A stretch of DNA of 63,770 bases, taken from NCBI GenBank assembly GCA_022925895.1, contig JAKSYS010000343.1, forward strand, positions 1-63,770, written 5' to 3'. The position numbers and the translations under genes are program-made. The notes under the pieces are model-generated. The model did no database searches, was not told where the DNA came from, and saw only the letters and a list, made by a program, of their open reading frames with translations. Every line of letters begins with the position of its first letter. Positions within the stretch are counted from its first letter, which is position 1. The stretch is from Fragilaria crotonensis (taxonomy: Eukaryota > Bacillariophyta > Fragilariophyceae > Fragilariales > Fragilariaceae). Shown here piece after piece: positions 33,763 to 44,361 of this stretch.

Positions 33763-34080
33763 TGTTCGGAGACATTACAATAGCGACCAAGGGCCCTCAT
33801 GACTTTTCCGGATGTCTCGACCATTTCAGGTTAGGCACTCTATGTTGATTTATGCATCTGTATAATTATCGATGTCGTGTTTACTTACTTCTTACTGGTT
33901 TACTATTTAATCTGAATTATTTGTAACGTCATGTAAACAGTTTTTGCGTAAGTAAATTCTTTCAGATGGATAACGTCTTTTCTTATGAAGTGCTGGTCTG
34001 TTACATAATAGAGACCATCGCACCCTTCTCGAGTTCACCTCCAACAAGGAGAACGTCGAAGGTGTCAGCTACTCACCATC

Positions 34081-35502
34081 ATGATCACCGCAGCAGTTCC
34101 AGCCGGCTCCTTTTCTTGGGACAGGGTTGAGCCCCATTGCGAGCAAAACGAAGTTCCAATGGCATGTTACAGCCGAACACTCAAGGCGGATCTTCTGCCA
34201 GGTACATTTGTGCTACTGGCACCACGAAACACGAGCATTGAAACCAGAAGTCAGGATGCTTGTATGACAGTGGCGAGAATTGTTGGTGCAGAAACCAGCC
34301 TGCCATCAAGCAGAACTTCAGTCCAAGTGAATATATTCAAGCGATTGAATGACTTTTCAGCGACAGAAGGCTTTTTGCATCCAAGATTGCTGGATGAAAA
34401 TCATCTACGGCATCTAGCCGAAATTGTGCAGACACAAGAGATTCGAACAATTTCAAGTGATGAGATAATGAACCTGGCATTCGTGTTTACCATGGCATCG
34501 CTGCAGGATACCAGCAATCTTTTCTACACTTGTCAGGGAATGACATTCGCGTTTGTAGTAAGGTATCGGTCCCACCTCGGAAATGATCAACCGATTCTAA
34601 TCAAGCTGCCGGACAACTGCTGCCTTCCTTTTCCATCAAGCTACCAAAACTCACGATACCATGATTGTTTTCCCAGTAGGATGTGGAATAGCGTGATCTG
34701 TGTGAAGCTGGAGATGACGAGGTTACTAGGACGATATTCACACCAACAAGGACTTTATGGAAAAGAAGTCTGTCGCTTGTCAAATTTCACCGCCGAGGCA
34801 TGGGGGTTTCTTCGATTACAGTTCGACAACATTTTTGATGCTGCTGGCTGTGGAGTTTCATCTCGAACCCGACGGCATAGAGTTATCGAAAGTGGGTTGG
34901 TTGTTAAAGCTGCTCAAGTTAGTAAGCGCTGCACCATTCTAAGATTCGAGACAAAGGCTCATCTTCAGCATCTCTGTTATGTTTTTGGAGAATCAACAAC
35001 TGCAGGGCAGCGATGTCGACTGCCCAAAATATCAGCACCTAAAAGCCTGTGGCAGAATGACATCATCAACGTGGTCTGTGGTTCTGATGACCACGAACCT
35101 GGCTTTAATTCCAAGACTGTTCGCGATGGCATCGATCTGGAATTTGACGGATGTAATGAATTGTTCATAACCATTCGATACAGGCGATTCACGTATTCTT
35201 CAAGAAGAGGTCTTGTTGCGACTGAGGAATGTGATCCACTGTTGTCTTCATTGATTCATCGTTGCAATCCATATCCCTGTGATCCCGAGGATGTGGTGCA
35301 GGAGGATCATCACCAAGGAATGATCATGAACGGGAGTGAGTTTGAGGATCACGACGGATGTCTCTACCGAGTGGTAAGCATACATGCTACTTACGTTTGC
35401 GCTAAGTGTTGTTATCCGCAACACAACAACGCATTATTTGGTCGAGAAAAACAATTCGACATACAACTTGCAAAGGTGTTGATTGAATTCAGGCTAAGAT
35501 AA
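34081..35502 (+). CDS. hypothetical protein, probably mobile-element associated
   Basis: 473 residues, intact, starting at the ATG of a CACCATCATG context. No family recognised. Visible features: an N-terminal DLLPGTFVLLAPRNTS segment, many scattered cysteines (CVKLEMTRLLG, AAGCGVSSRTRRHR), and a C-terminal CAKCCYPQHN that might bind a metal. It converges on a long transposase-like ORF with only 28 bp between the stops. Both lie in repeat-rich DNA, next to the hairpin minisatellite. I infer that they belong to one element, the second ORF perhaps being an accessory or DNA-binding protein. Confidence 0.5.
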   Translation: MITAAVPAGSFSWDRVEPHCEQNEVPMACYSRTLKADLLPGTFVLLAPRNTSIETRSQDACMTVARIVGAETSLPSSRTSVQVNIFKRLNDFSATEGFLHPRLLDENHLRHLAEIVQTQEIRTISSDEIMNLAFVFTMASLQDTSNLFYTCQGMTFAFVVRYRSHLGNDQPILIKLPDNCCLPFPSSYQNSRYHDCFPSRMWNSVICVKLEMTRLLGRYSHQQGLYGKEVCRLSNFTAEAWGFLRLQFDNIFDAAGCGVSSRTRRHRVIESGLVVKAAQVSKRCTILRFETKAHLQHLCYVFGESTTAGQRCRLPKISAPKSLWQNDIINVVCGSDDHEPGFNSKTVRDGIDLEFDGCNELFITIRYRRFTYSSRRGLVATEECDPLLSSLIHRCNPYPCDPEDVVQEDHHQGMIMNGSEFEDHDGCLYRVVSIHATYVCAKCCYPQHNNALFGREKQFDIQLAKVLIEFRLR

Positions 35503-35530
35503 AATTCAGGTAGAAGTATAGTGCTTCTCG

Positions 35531-38500
35531 TTAGTCGTATACATCATCTTGTGATGATGCTTGTGTGCAGAAACCCTCGGGCATAGGATGATCTGCTGTG
35601 TATTGATGGATCACACTTTCGTCGATGCGACAAAGAAATATCATCCGCCTTTGTAACCATCGTGCTATTGGAATAAGCCGAGACTTCTTGTTGCCAGCTC
35701 CCCGAACGCCGCCACCATGACTAGTTCGTCGAAAGAAGAATGTCTTGATGAGTGAGTTCATCGCCTCCCAGCCTTGCTGCGAGAAGCGATAGAGATTCTT
35801 CCACTTGTAGAGATAGTCAGCGATGTGACCGGACCCCATCATATGAAGATAATTTGTTACACCCTCCTTTTGCCAAAGCTGAAGCCATGCCTGGTAGAAT
35901 TTGTCGGCATGACTCTGATACGATGCAATCATGTCATTCGTAAAATCCTCCTTCTTTCTTAGTAGTACCATAGCAATCCTGTAATGGTTAAGTCCTGTCA
36001 TCCATCGCGCTTTGCGAGCGTCATCTATCACACAAAGATCCACAATCAGATCAAGTGCATCGATGATACGTCGAGTTCGAACATTGTCCATGGTTATGGG
36101 ACCAAGCTCCTTTTTCTGGAAATCAAATGGGCACATCCATTGACACGGGTCTTCGTCTGTTCCTAATATTGATCGATTGATTATATCTTCCATGTCTGTA
36201 ACGAAACGAGTTACTCTCGTACCCTCAGCCTTGACATCATTGTATATAAGCCGCTTTTTTGCATTTGACATTCCTTCAACAAGCAGCATCGAGAGAATCT
36301 TTATGCCATTTCGATTCTCCATGTGAAGCACACACGGGAGAGTCTGCATCAGTAGAAAGTAGGCTCCTTCCTTAACCTCGCCATGAGCAATCTCTTTCGA
36401 AAGCCTAACTATCGTTGCTTCACCTTTGAGAGCAACTCTTAATCCTTCTCGCCTGATTTCCAAGCTTCCGTTGATGTCGAGCCCTCGCAGAATCAGTTCA
36501 TTTGTTAGTAAACGAGAAAATGAGTGCCTCTGACTTGCGCTGTTGGGGCAAAAGTGGATGGAGGCATTGTCGTTGACCGAACTTTCTGGTGGAGTGTCGA
36601 GTTCAATATCGTGGCGAGTAACTTTTGACTCGGCAAGAATCTCAATGAGAGCCCTCTCTAGTGTCGATACAAGTTCCTCAACTTCAGCCTGCATTGCAAC
36701 AACTCTCTCGGGCGTCGCCATAGGCTTGTGATAACAAAGCCAATCTGGGTCAATGGAATGCTCGATGCACCATCTTGTGCAACGTTCTGGGTTTGGAGTG
36801 GCTAACTCATCTGACTCCGTTGCACACCCAGTGCAAGGAAGTGTATGAATCTTTGCCGCACCACCTTTGCACAAACCCTTCCACTGTGCTGACAGGTCAC
36901 AGTTGGTCATGCACGAGAAAGGTAGAAATCCTGCCATCTCGGGAGGAATAGTTGCTTCATCGGCAAGATTGTCAAGAAACTTGAAAAGGAACCGAATTCA
37001 ACAAAGGTTTCCTTGGTCTCCCGCCCCATCATGATCTTCAATGGAATGCAAAGGTTCCGAGACTGTGCACTCATTGTACACGGATTGTCAAGCAAAGGTC
37101 TGCATGTTATTGGACACCGAGCAGCACGGTCAGTAATCTTGATCCCCAGCAATGACTGAAAGATTCTTTGACAGTGAGGCCCCATCAATTGAGGATGCGA
37201 TCGATAAGCTTCGCAATTTTCCAATCGTATCCAGGTGGAATGCTTGCGTTATGCACAACATTGCCTTCCCATAATTGAACTGAACCGACTCACCCTTTTG
37301 GTTTGCTGTAATTCGAATGGGCAATGCTCTCTTGCAAACCATTCGACAACTCCAGCCATTCGTTTAAGCTCAGACTTTGATGGTATCATTGAGCCTCGGA
37401 ATCTCTTCACACCGCATGTCTCCACACGTCTCAACACTTCGATTCCTTCGTAGGAGAGCGTGCCTCCAGCGAGATCCATTTCTCGTAGGATATTGTAAGT
37501 AGTGAAGACCTTTTCTCGCAAATGTTTGCGAGCATGCCGAAGCAGATGTGGAAGATACGTGTCATGATTCCAAACAGCTTTTGCAACTAAAGCACCGACT
37601 CGATTTGCACTCCAGCGTCGATGCTTTTGCAGGACACCATTCAAGGCTGCAAGAACTTGTTGCGTGAAGCTCTCGTTCCGACTGCTGGTGGAAAGTGCAC
37701 CAACAGTAGCACCCTCATCGGTTGTCGTTGCGTTATGTTTCATTACTTTGCATTGTAGGGCTTTGACTTCTCTGACTAGCCGATCATTCCTTTCTTGCAG
37801 CAACGCAATCTTACCTTTAAGTTGTTCGACCACTAGTGCATGCTGTTGTACATTCAGCAGACTGCTCTCAACATCAGTGATAGAAGAGCCGACACCTGCT
37901 GTGGTAGTAGCTATCACATCCATCGGCATCGCATTTGTAGTTGAGCTTCCAAGGATTGGTTGATTGTCGTCGTTGTCACTTGGGTCATCGGTTGAACTTG
38001 TTGTCGTCGTGCGAGAATTGTTGTTATTGTGGTGTGCACTGCTGCCGCCATTACCTTGATCAACTACAACAACCTCACCATCAAAACTTGATGCGAAAGA
38101 AGAATCCGATTCTTCGTTGAAGGCAACACCATAGTTTGGTACAACCCTGCGTTGCACGTTGAGTATGGGGATCACCACTTTCCTCTTTCGTCGTATATAA
38201 CAGTCTTGTTTCCGGAGTGTAGTCGGATGCGAGAAGTAGGTATGATTGGCAGTGCAACCAAACTTGAGCGAATCAATTGACACTTTATTGGTTGCATCAG
38301 GTGGGAGAGCATCCCACAAATCACAGGCATTGCAGAACATGAATCCTTGACCATGAAATGCAAAGTGACGTGTCTTTCCAAAGTCGGAGCATCGTGGTTT
38401 TCTTGTAGTACCTCGTAGAATTCGATCAGTCTTGTTGGGCGATGGGGTGCTTCCAACCCTAGCAGATGCACCGGGAGGAGTTGCTAATGCCTCATCATAT

Positions 38501-38670
38501 TGAATTTGTGATCTTGTAGGTGCCCGTCTCCTTGGTGTTGTCGCATTTGCTGCATTCTGATCATTTTCTGCCTTTCTTTTCCGGCGCTTCCTTGACGATT
38601 CGCTCCTCGCTGCTCGTCCATACGAAGCTTCCGTGTGAATAACAACATTTCCAGATCGTGTTTGAACCAT
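35531..38670 (-). CDS. large transposase-like mobile-element protein, frame broken
   Basis: Reads as one protein of about 1,046 residues after three single-base corrections: near 37296-37299 (A5 to A4 on the coding strand), 37144-37147 (probably one extra G) and 36984-36987 (T5 to T4). N-terminal part: a basic region, a Cys/His patch (FMFCNACDLW), a Ser/Asn-rich linker and a leucine-zipper-like coiled coil (VEQLKGKIALLQERNDRLV). Middle: a helical domain, then IDGASLSKNLSVIAG and KITDRAARCP, where the aspartates could be catalytic. Next comes a zinc-finger-like CTGCATE...CTRWC. The C-terminal GHIADYLYKWKNLYRFSQQG and WEAMNSLIKTFFFRRT resemble blocks I associate with multi-copy protist element proteins. 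I cannot name the superfamily. The start is ATG 38670. Confidence 0.5.
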
Positions 38671-38938
38671 CCCTTTTTGCGATGCCTGCTGAAGATATTG
38701 TAACGGTACCAGAAGCGGCTTTTGGGGATGAGGGTACGAGTGGGGGAGATGATCACAATCACACACTTCAGAAGTAATCTCGTCCCATGGATGGAGGGTA
38801 ACGACAAAATCTTTTTGCTCTGCAACCGTGAGAATTCTGAAATGACCTCTACGTTCATTGCACGTCTCTATCAGGTTTTGAGCCGGACATTTTCGTCGGA
38901 ATATTATGACCTACCCACTTGAAGCCTAAAACCTACTT

Positions 38939-39041
38939 TTGCACCCAGACAAGTTGACTACCTCAAAATTTAAGTGGGGGATCCTTACCGATCAAGGATG
39001 CACCATGTAAATTCTCAGGTAGTCAACTCATCTGGGTGCAA
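38939..39041. mobile_element. 103-bp palindromic (MITE-like) element
   Basis: Two 25-bp arms (38939-38963 and 39017-39041) are inverted repeats with two mismatches. The left arm begins TTGCACCCAGACAAGTTGAC; the right arm ends CTCATCTGGGTGCAA. The 53-bp middle is unique. No obvious target-site duplication flanks it. It could be a miniature element, or the terminal hairpin of the adjacent transposase-bearing element. Confidence 0.6.
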
Positions 39042-39173
39042 CACCATTCGCAAGTCTAGTTACATACAACCTTTTTTTACTTAAAGGTGTTCGCGACCGT
39101 TACGCTTCGCGCACTCTTGCAAAAACGACCTCTGGTCGCTATTGATATATTTTAGTTTCATCAACAAGAAGAG

Positions 39174-39248
39174 CAGCAATGCGTAGGTTAGTAGGTTACG
39201 ACCTCGTTTTTTGAAACAAGGTCCGGGGTTTGATCCCCGGAAAATGCT
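39174..39248 (+). other. tRNA-like sequence / tRNA-derived SINE head
   Basis: A perfect 4-bp D-stem (CGTA/TACG) encloses GGTTAGTAGGT. A 5-bp anticodon-like stem (GACCT/AGGTC) has an overlong loop of about 14 nt, and a T-arm CCGGGGTTTGATCCCCGG contains GGTTTGATCCC, close to the Pol III B box. The acceptor stem pairs only partly. The overlong loop argues against a functional tRNA unless it has an intron, so a tRNA-derived SINE or tRNA pseudogene is more likely. Confidence 0.42.
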
Positions 39249-39492
39249 AAAACCTATTTCTTGTGATAATCACAATTCGGAAACTATCGTGATGCGTAGT
39301 ACAGTTGTGAAAAATGACACCGCTACGACCTCCGTTCAGGTTGAAAGTGTACGTCCGGTGAATTCATGAATGAGCAGATCAAAATTCTCGAGTCTCAGAT
39401 AAAATACGTAGGATACGTAGACTCTCGTATACACTTCCTGACATCGTCGTATATATGTTGTGGATGTGGGTCCATTTGATGATCTCGATCAC

Positions 39493-40311
39493 CTATGCCT
39501 CTAGGAGAAGGAGAGGAAATGGATAACGACGTCGATCGATTCGATCCTTCCTTGTCAGATTGGATAGATCAAACGTTCTCGTTTGTTCCAAGATGGCGAC
39601 GATGCGCAGGTTAGTCTGGCCAAACGAAACGGCGGAATTGGACCTCATGTCGATCATTATGACGTCTTTTTGGTGGTAAGCAAAAATGGCAAGTTGGAGT
39701 CGAATCGCCTGGTCCGGTTGTCGATTTCTAATTAAGGATTGCAAGATAGGTCTATAATCAGCGGCCTTGACCTTGAACTGAGACGCTTCCAGCCTGGCCA
39801 TGACATTGAGCGCTTCGCTGACTCGGTCCCTTGACAACCATGCTCGAATAGTAGCAAGGTACGCCATTCGCGGTGCGTTCCCTTGTTCCTCCAAAACCAT
39901 CAGTATTGCTTCTGCTTTGTCACCCTTTCCTTGGTTGGCCCATTCAGAGAGCTCCGAAAGTTTCAGAGAAATCGTACTATTTTGATTCAATAGCTGTGTC
40001 GTTGGCCCCCGTTGAACATGATCGAGCGCGTGTGTATTGTTCTGTGATCCCTTGGCCCGATGGTTTGTATACCTAGTTCGCCTGTACTCTTGTGTGTTTG
40101 TTCGTCGCCTTGATCGCGTATCCTGAAGTATTTGAGGTAGATCAATGTCTGGCATGTCATCTCCATCGTTTCTAAAGTTCGATTGCCCTGACTTTCGAGA
40201 TGGCGAACAGTTCATGTCACCGCTGGGAACCGTGAAACACCTCACATAGGGCAGGGCCTCTAAAAGAACCAGAACGGTCATGGCCTTCACGAGTACTTGA
40301 AGAGAATACAT
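39493..40311 (-). CDS. PPR-like repeat protein with signal/plastid-type leader
   Basis: 272 residues from ATG 40311. A hydrophobic N-terminus (MTVLVLLEALPYVRCF) ends in RCFTVPSG, similar to the cleavage region of diatom plastid presequences. A basic Ser/Arg-rich linker follows, then about two helical-hairpin repeats: WANQGKGDKAEAILMVLEEQ and SRDRVSEALNVMARLEASQ, with the next repeat beginning VKAADYRPILQSLIRNRQPD. The pattern is that of pentatricopeptide repeats, which bind organellar RNA. It is short for a PPR protein, and the last ~70 residues do not look like repeats, so the gene may be truncated or frameshifted at its 3' end. Plastid location is inferred. Confidence 0.5.
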   Translation of the reverse strand: MYSLQVLVKAMTVLVLLEALPYVRCFTVPSGDMNCSPSRKSGQSNFRNDGDDMPDIDLPQILQDTRSRRRTNTQEYRRTRYTNHRAKGSQNNTHALDHVQRGPTTQLLNQNSTISLKLSELSEWANQGKGDKAEAILMVLEEQGNAPRMAYLATIRAWLSRDRVSEALNVMARLEASQFKVKAADYRPILQSLIRNRQPDQAIRLQLAIFAYHQKDVIMIDMRSNSAVSFGQTNLRIVAILEQTRTFDLSNLTRKDRIDRRRYPFPLLLLEA

Positions 40312-41561
40312 CACTGATCAACTTAAATGACTAGCAGACTCTATGCTACACTGCGAAGTAGCAAGGCTTATCATGAGAAGCAATAGAACATTGTCGATCA
40401 AAACCTTGTGCGTTCACATATGTTCGTGTTTCATCGTTCAGCATACTGGTACTGGTGCCAGTGGGTACTGATTGTTTCAGGATATTCTGATTTCTGATGT
40501 CTGCGATGTCTGATCGTTGTACCGTAATGCTGTAACTGGTGCTATACGTGAGTTGTGGGCAGTACTGGTACTGCAGTACGAGTACTAGGACTCCAGGAAG
40601 GTCCGGCCCATGCACGTTCCAGCCGTACCGTTAGGGGCAGTTGAGTTTGCGCGCCAGCCTTGCTCCGATTTGCATGATGCGAGAATTTTAGCAATCGTAA
40701 TGATCCATCCGAGCCGGCAAGGTTGCTGCATCGTAAGCAAATTTTTCTTGACAGTAAGCAAAATCAGTAAGCAAATTATGCCGGTAAGCAAATTTTGTAA
40801 GCAAATTTTTTCTGTAAGCAAATTTGATTTTCGTAAGCAAATTCTTCTTTGCTGTAAGTAAATTTTATTTAGGTGTTTGAAAATTGGTATGTTTTTACGT
40901 AGAAAAGACAGTCCCTGTAAGCAAATTTAATCTCCCAGTAAGCAAATTTTGTAAGCAAATTTCTGCTTACAATAGATTTGCTTATGGTAAGCAAATTCCG
41001 TCAGCAATTTCATTCCGTAAGCAATTTTTTTTTCGCTGTAAGCAAATCTTCTTACAGACGTCAGCCGTGTCACCACCACGCCGGCACATCCAATTTTGCG
41101 CCAGCCAGACATAGATCGGAACTTGTTTCCCTTCCGGCGGGCGCGCATACTTCCTTTATTCAGGACTTCGCCCGTATTGCCGGACCTTCCAGCAGAATAC
41201 ACACGAAGAACTCGGTACAATAGAGTAGAAACGGTATTTATGCACATTTTGTTTCCGGACCTGTTGTACGTTGTACGGTGCATATTGCATATATTCACTA
41301 TTGAAACATCTACAGTACCAACATACCGTATACATGTATATGACATACCATATCCAATGTGTGTCTTTCTAACATACAGCAGGATCAGGGTACCAGATAC
41401 AGTACGAAAGACTCGACCATACACCATACATAGCATGCGATCGTCTTTGCAGAGAGTGTAGTAGATTCGTGTGTGTGATCCGTGTCAGTCGTCCACAAAG
41501 TTTGCGAAATTATGGAGGTGATGTCGCAAGTCGCAAGTGCAATCTTCACAAAGCCAGGAAG
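40312..41561. promoter_or_regulatory. divergent intergenic region upstream of GAF-HPP copy A
   Basis: 1.25 kb between the divergent PPR-like gene and GAF-HPP copy A. Its centre is the GTAAGCAAAT cluster described separately; the rest shows only GTAC-rich tracts. Confidence 0.4.
40733..41050. repeat. cluster of ~14 GTAAGCAAAT motifs
   Basis: GTAAGCAAAT or a one-base variant begins at about 40733, 40754, 40767, 40784, 40797, 40814, 40833, 40854, 40917, 40938, 40951, 40987, 41017 and 41038, plus one inverted copy near 40974. Spacing is irregular (mostly 13, 17 or 21 bp) and the spacers are unrelated, so it is not a conventional tandem repeat. Confidence 0.88.
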
Positions 41562-43448
41562 ATGGCATTTGTATCATCCGCTGGGCACGCTGACTATCGC
41601 TCTGCCAGATTTGCATCTGTCGATAAAAATGATGAAGTCCATATCCATGACAACGATCAAGAGCAAGAACAACGTCGGGAAATACTACATCAAGATTTGC
41701 TGAATCGCACGCTCCAAGATGCTGGTCAATTTGCCTATGGCACTAAAATGGTGGAGCTTTGGGTGTGGGATGCCTCCCTGAGCAAGCTCTTCAGACCCGA
41801 GGGTGGCTGGTGGATTGATCCATATTGGCACCGTCACAATGCTGAAGAAGCGCATTCATGCCCGTTTTGTCAATTGGTGGACAAATCTCATCATGATTAT
41901 ATAGCGCCACCCATGTTCAGTCCAGGTGTCGGCATTCCAGGAGTCTTGTGGAGTGATCTAGGTAACGATACGGGTCGAGCAACAACTCCATTACAAAGAA
42001 GAGGACAACCTACCTCCAGTAGTCCAGGAGAAAGTGGTGCCATGGATGCGAATTTCATGTTGCGAGTCTTGGGAAATCGAAGTTACAATGTTCATCGAAA
42101 TGCGTTAACATCATACTTGACTGCCGCCCATCAGCAGCAGCAACACATCGCTGCTTCCGGCAAGGACCACTTGCGGATCGCATGGCGTGATGTTAAGGCA
42201 CTCGCAGAAGACCCTGATCAACCAAGGAGTCATCGTCTACAAGCTATTGCCAGCACTGATTTGCGATGGACCAGCGGGGTTCCCTTTCGAATCAAGGGTC
42301 AAGAGGGTGTTGTTGTGTACTATGCAAGAGCCGAAGTTAACTTGGATAAGCTTCAAGATAAGACAAACACGGATTACTTGATTCATGCAGCTGACTTTAT
42401 TGGATCAGCATGGTCACTGCGTTTGCCGCGTGCGGCTCTAATGATTCGTCGTCACGACGAGATTGCCCGCAACTTCAGACGGTTGAGACGTGCTCTTATC
42501 ATGCTGGTTCGGGCTGGAGTTGCCCTTGATGATTTGGTCGCGTCGGTAGATAGCACTGACAATTCGTCTCGGCGAACGACCAGTCTGCAAGGTACGCCTT
42601 GCGCAAGTACGGAAGCAACGCGTTGTGATATTCTCCTGAGGACCAAGTTTCATAACAAGGCCAAGCAGTTCCTGGTCAAGCTGAGAGGTGGCGGAACTCT
42701 CGCCCCGCCGCCTGCTTCGTGGAAACAATCGACATTAACAGCGGTCGGAGTCTTGCTGACGCTCCTGACACTCAGTGTGTTGAGTCGCGCATTCTCTGCT
42801 AGCTTCGGCACTGCCTACCAGTTTCCTCTGCCACCAATGGCCGCACTACTTGCGCTGCAATTCGGCCTCACTGCTGCCCCCGCAGCGCAACCCAAAACAA
42901 TCATGATTGGTCAACTCTTGTCTATTGGCACCGCGTTGGTCGTTGCTGAAATCCCTACATCCTATTTGCAGGTATGGATGAAACAGTCCCTAGCTTGTGC
43001 AATCGCCGTATTGCTCATGAGCAAGACTTGCATTGTCAACCCACCGGCAGCCGCCAATGCCTTTGTCTTTGCCGACGGGACATGGCAATGGACCAGCCTC
43101 GTTACTGCGCTCGTCGGGAGCATCATTGCTATTTTGTACTCAGTCTTGATCAACAACTTGAGTGAAAAGCGTCAATATCCAAGTTCGTGGGGTATCCCTC
43201 AAGTTCTTCGGTGTATCAAGAAACAACCGCAAAAGCCGACACAATATGCGTCCCGCTTGGAATCCATCCTTCGAACAGCTCGCGCTCGTCAAACCAGGAA
43301 GAGTACGAGTCTTACGGACTCTGCCACCGAGCATCCTTTGAACAATCGTTCTAGTATGAATCCAATTTCAGGGTCGTCGGGCGAAGCTCTGCACGATACA
43401 GCGTCTGTGAGCGACGTCGAATCTGGGGTTGCGACCCCAACAACGTAG
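41562..43448 (+). CDS. GAF-HPP membrane protein, copy A
   Basis: 628 residues, intact. The N-terminal half carries a GAF-like sensor domain (about 45-330): GQFAYGTKMVELWVWD, GVGIPGVLWSDL, a long Q/S-rich insertion, WRDVKALAEDPDQPR, GVPFRIKGQEGVVVYYARAE. The C-terminal half is an HPP-family membrane domain with four to five helices: LTAVGVLLTLLTLSVLSRAF, FPLPPMAALLALQFG, APAAQPKTIMIGQLLSIG and IVNPPAAANAFVFAD, where the family's HPP is NPP. Plant and cyanobacterial HPP proteins (NITR2 type) move nitrite into plastids, so an anion transport role gated by a GAF sensor is plausible but inferred. I start at ATG 41562 because copy B starts at the equivalent residue. Followed by a CCIGGVC gene, as in copy B. 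Confidence 0.78.
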   Translation: MAFVSSAGHADYRSARFASVDKNDEVHIHDNDQEQEQRREILHQDLLNRTLQDAGQFAYGTKMVELWVWDASLSKLFRPEGGWWIDPYWHRHNAEEAHSCPFCQLVDKSHHDYIAPPMFSPGVGIPGVLWSDLGNDTGRATTPLQRRGQPTSSSPGESGAMDANFMLRVLGNRSYNVHRNALTSYLTAAHQQQQHIAASGKDHLRIAWRDVKALAEDPDQPRSHRLQAIASTDLRWTSGVPFRIKGQEGVVVYYARAEVNLDKLQDKTNTDYLIHAADFIGSAWSLRLPRAALMIRRHDEIARNFRRLRRALIMLVRAGVALDDLVASVDSTDNSSRRTTSLQGTPCASTEATRCDILLRTKFHNKAKQFLVKLRGGGTLAPPPASWKQSTLTAVGVLLTLLTLSVLSRAFSASFGTAYQFPLPPMAALLALQFGLTAAPAAQPKTIMIGQLLSIGTALVVAEIPTSYLQVWMKQSLACAIAVLLMSKTCIVNPPAAANAFVFADGTWQWTSLVTALVGSIIAILYSVLINNLSEKRQYPSSWGIPQVLRCIKKQPQKPTQYASRLESILRTARARQTRKSTSLTDSATEHPLNNRSSMNPISGSSGEALHDTASVSDVESGVATPTT

Positions 43449-43841
43449 TGTTCCCTTCATTAATTGATAAGGCTTTATGATGCAGACCATGATTATTATG
43501 AAGCGATGCAGTGCTACCCCATTTGTCAATTTGTCACATAGTATTGTGTTCTGAGAGTTGGACTCCCGTTGAATACAGGGCTATGCAGTAGCGTCTATTC
43601 TAAGGCATAAGGCGTAGTAGCGCTCAGTACTACAGTAGCCAGTCTCCAGTAGTACTCTCCTGTTCCGTTCGGCATTATGCCGTCGGTCTCGCGATAGGTG
43701 CCTTGCGCCGATAATGCTGAGTGCTGCGACACAACGGACAGCAACAGCAACCAATCGACAGTTGTCTTGGTTGCAACTCGCGACACGTTAATGAAATTCC
43801 ATTTCTGTTATTTGATCAGAAACCATCATTTCCAATCTACA

Positions 43842-44063
43842 ATGGCTCTCTGTTGCATCGGGGGCGTTTGCGTTCCGTATACAGCGGTGGTTTCAATATC
43901 CTTATGGCAATGGTTATTGGGGAAACTTGCCAATTATGGGTTGCTTCCCAAATCCATCAAGAATCTCCTTGGCAATAGTATGGGAAGTTTGGGTGCAAGT
44001 ATTACTCTTGTTCAGGAACAAAGTCAGCATCAGTCTTTCTCATGCACTCTACATTACTATTGA
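43842..44063 (+). CDS. small CCIGGVC membrane protein, truncated copy A
   Basis: 73 residues. MALCCIGGVCVPYTAVV leads into a hydrophobic helix, then LLGKLANYGLLPKSIKNLLG and a polar tail ending at TGA 44063. Copy B (60385) has the same first ~65 residues but continues into a thioredoxin domain. Here the sequence diverges after QSQHQ and no thioredoxin follows. Either a truncated pseudogene after the duplication or a stand-alone membrane peptide. It lies about 390 bp downstream of GAF-HPP copy A, in the same order as copy B. Confidence 0.55.
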   Translation: MALCCIGGVCVPYTAVVSISLWQWLLGKLANYGLLPKSIKNLLGNSMGSLGASITLVQEQSQHQSFSCTLHYY

Positions 44064-44361
44064 AGGAGTGAACATCAGCCAGGAATGATGATCAATTACC
44101 AATGAATAATGCACAAAGAATAATCTTTGTAAAACACTTTTCACAACATGAATGCTACAAATAGTATCTGAAATGAATAGCTACTACATTCTTGCCAAGA
44201 ATTACATAATTTCTATTAGCTTTTGCAACCTCATTCTGTCCGTTGCCCGTTTCCAGTAGACCCGATACAAAACCTCTCGCTCCCTAGGCAGCCACCATGC
44301 CTGCTGTTAGAGCGGCTTCTCTCCCGCTTTTCTTGCCATGACATCTCTCCCTAGACGAAAA
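44064..44361. other. intergenic, AT-rich
   Basis: About 300 bp with no supported feature. A short ORF-like stretch starts at an ATG near 44297 but stops within 15 codons. Confidence 0.3.

Noticed and set aside
40927-41436. 169-residue minus-strand ORF over the GTAAGCAAAT cluster
   Set aside because: Its C-terminal part is only repeated translation of the motif (FAYHKQIYCK-like), and the rest lacks protein-like composition.
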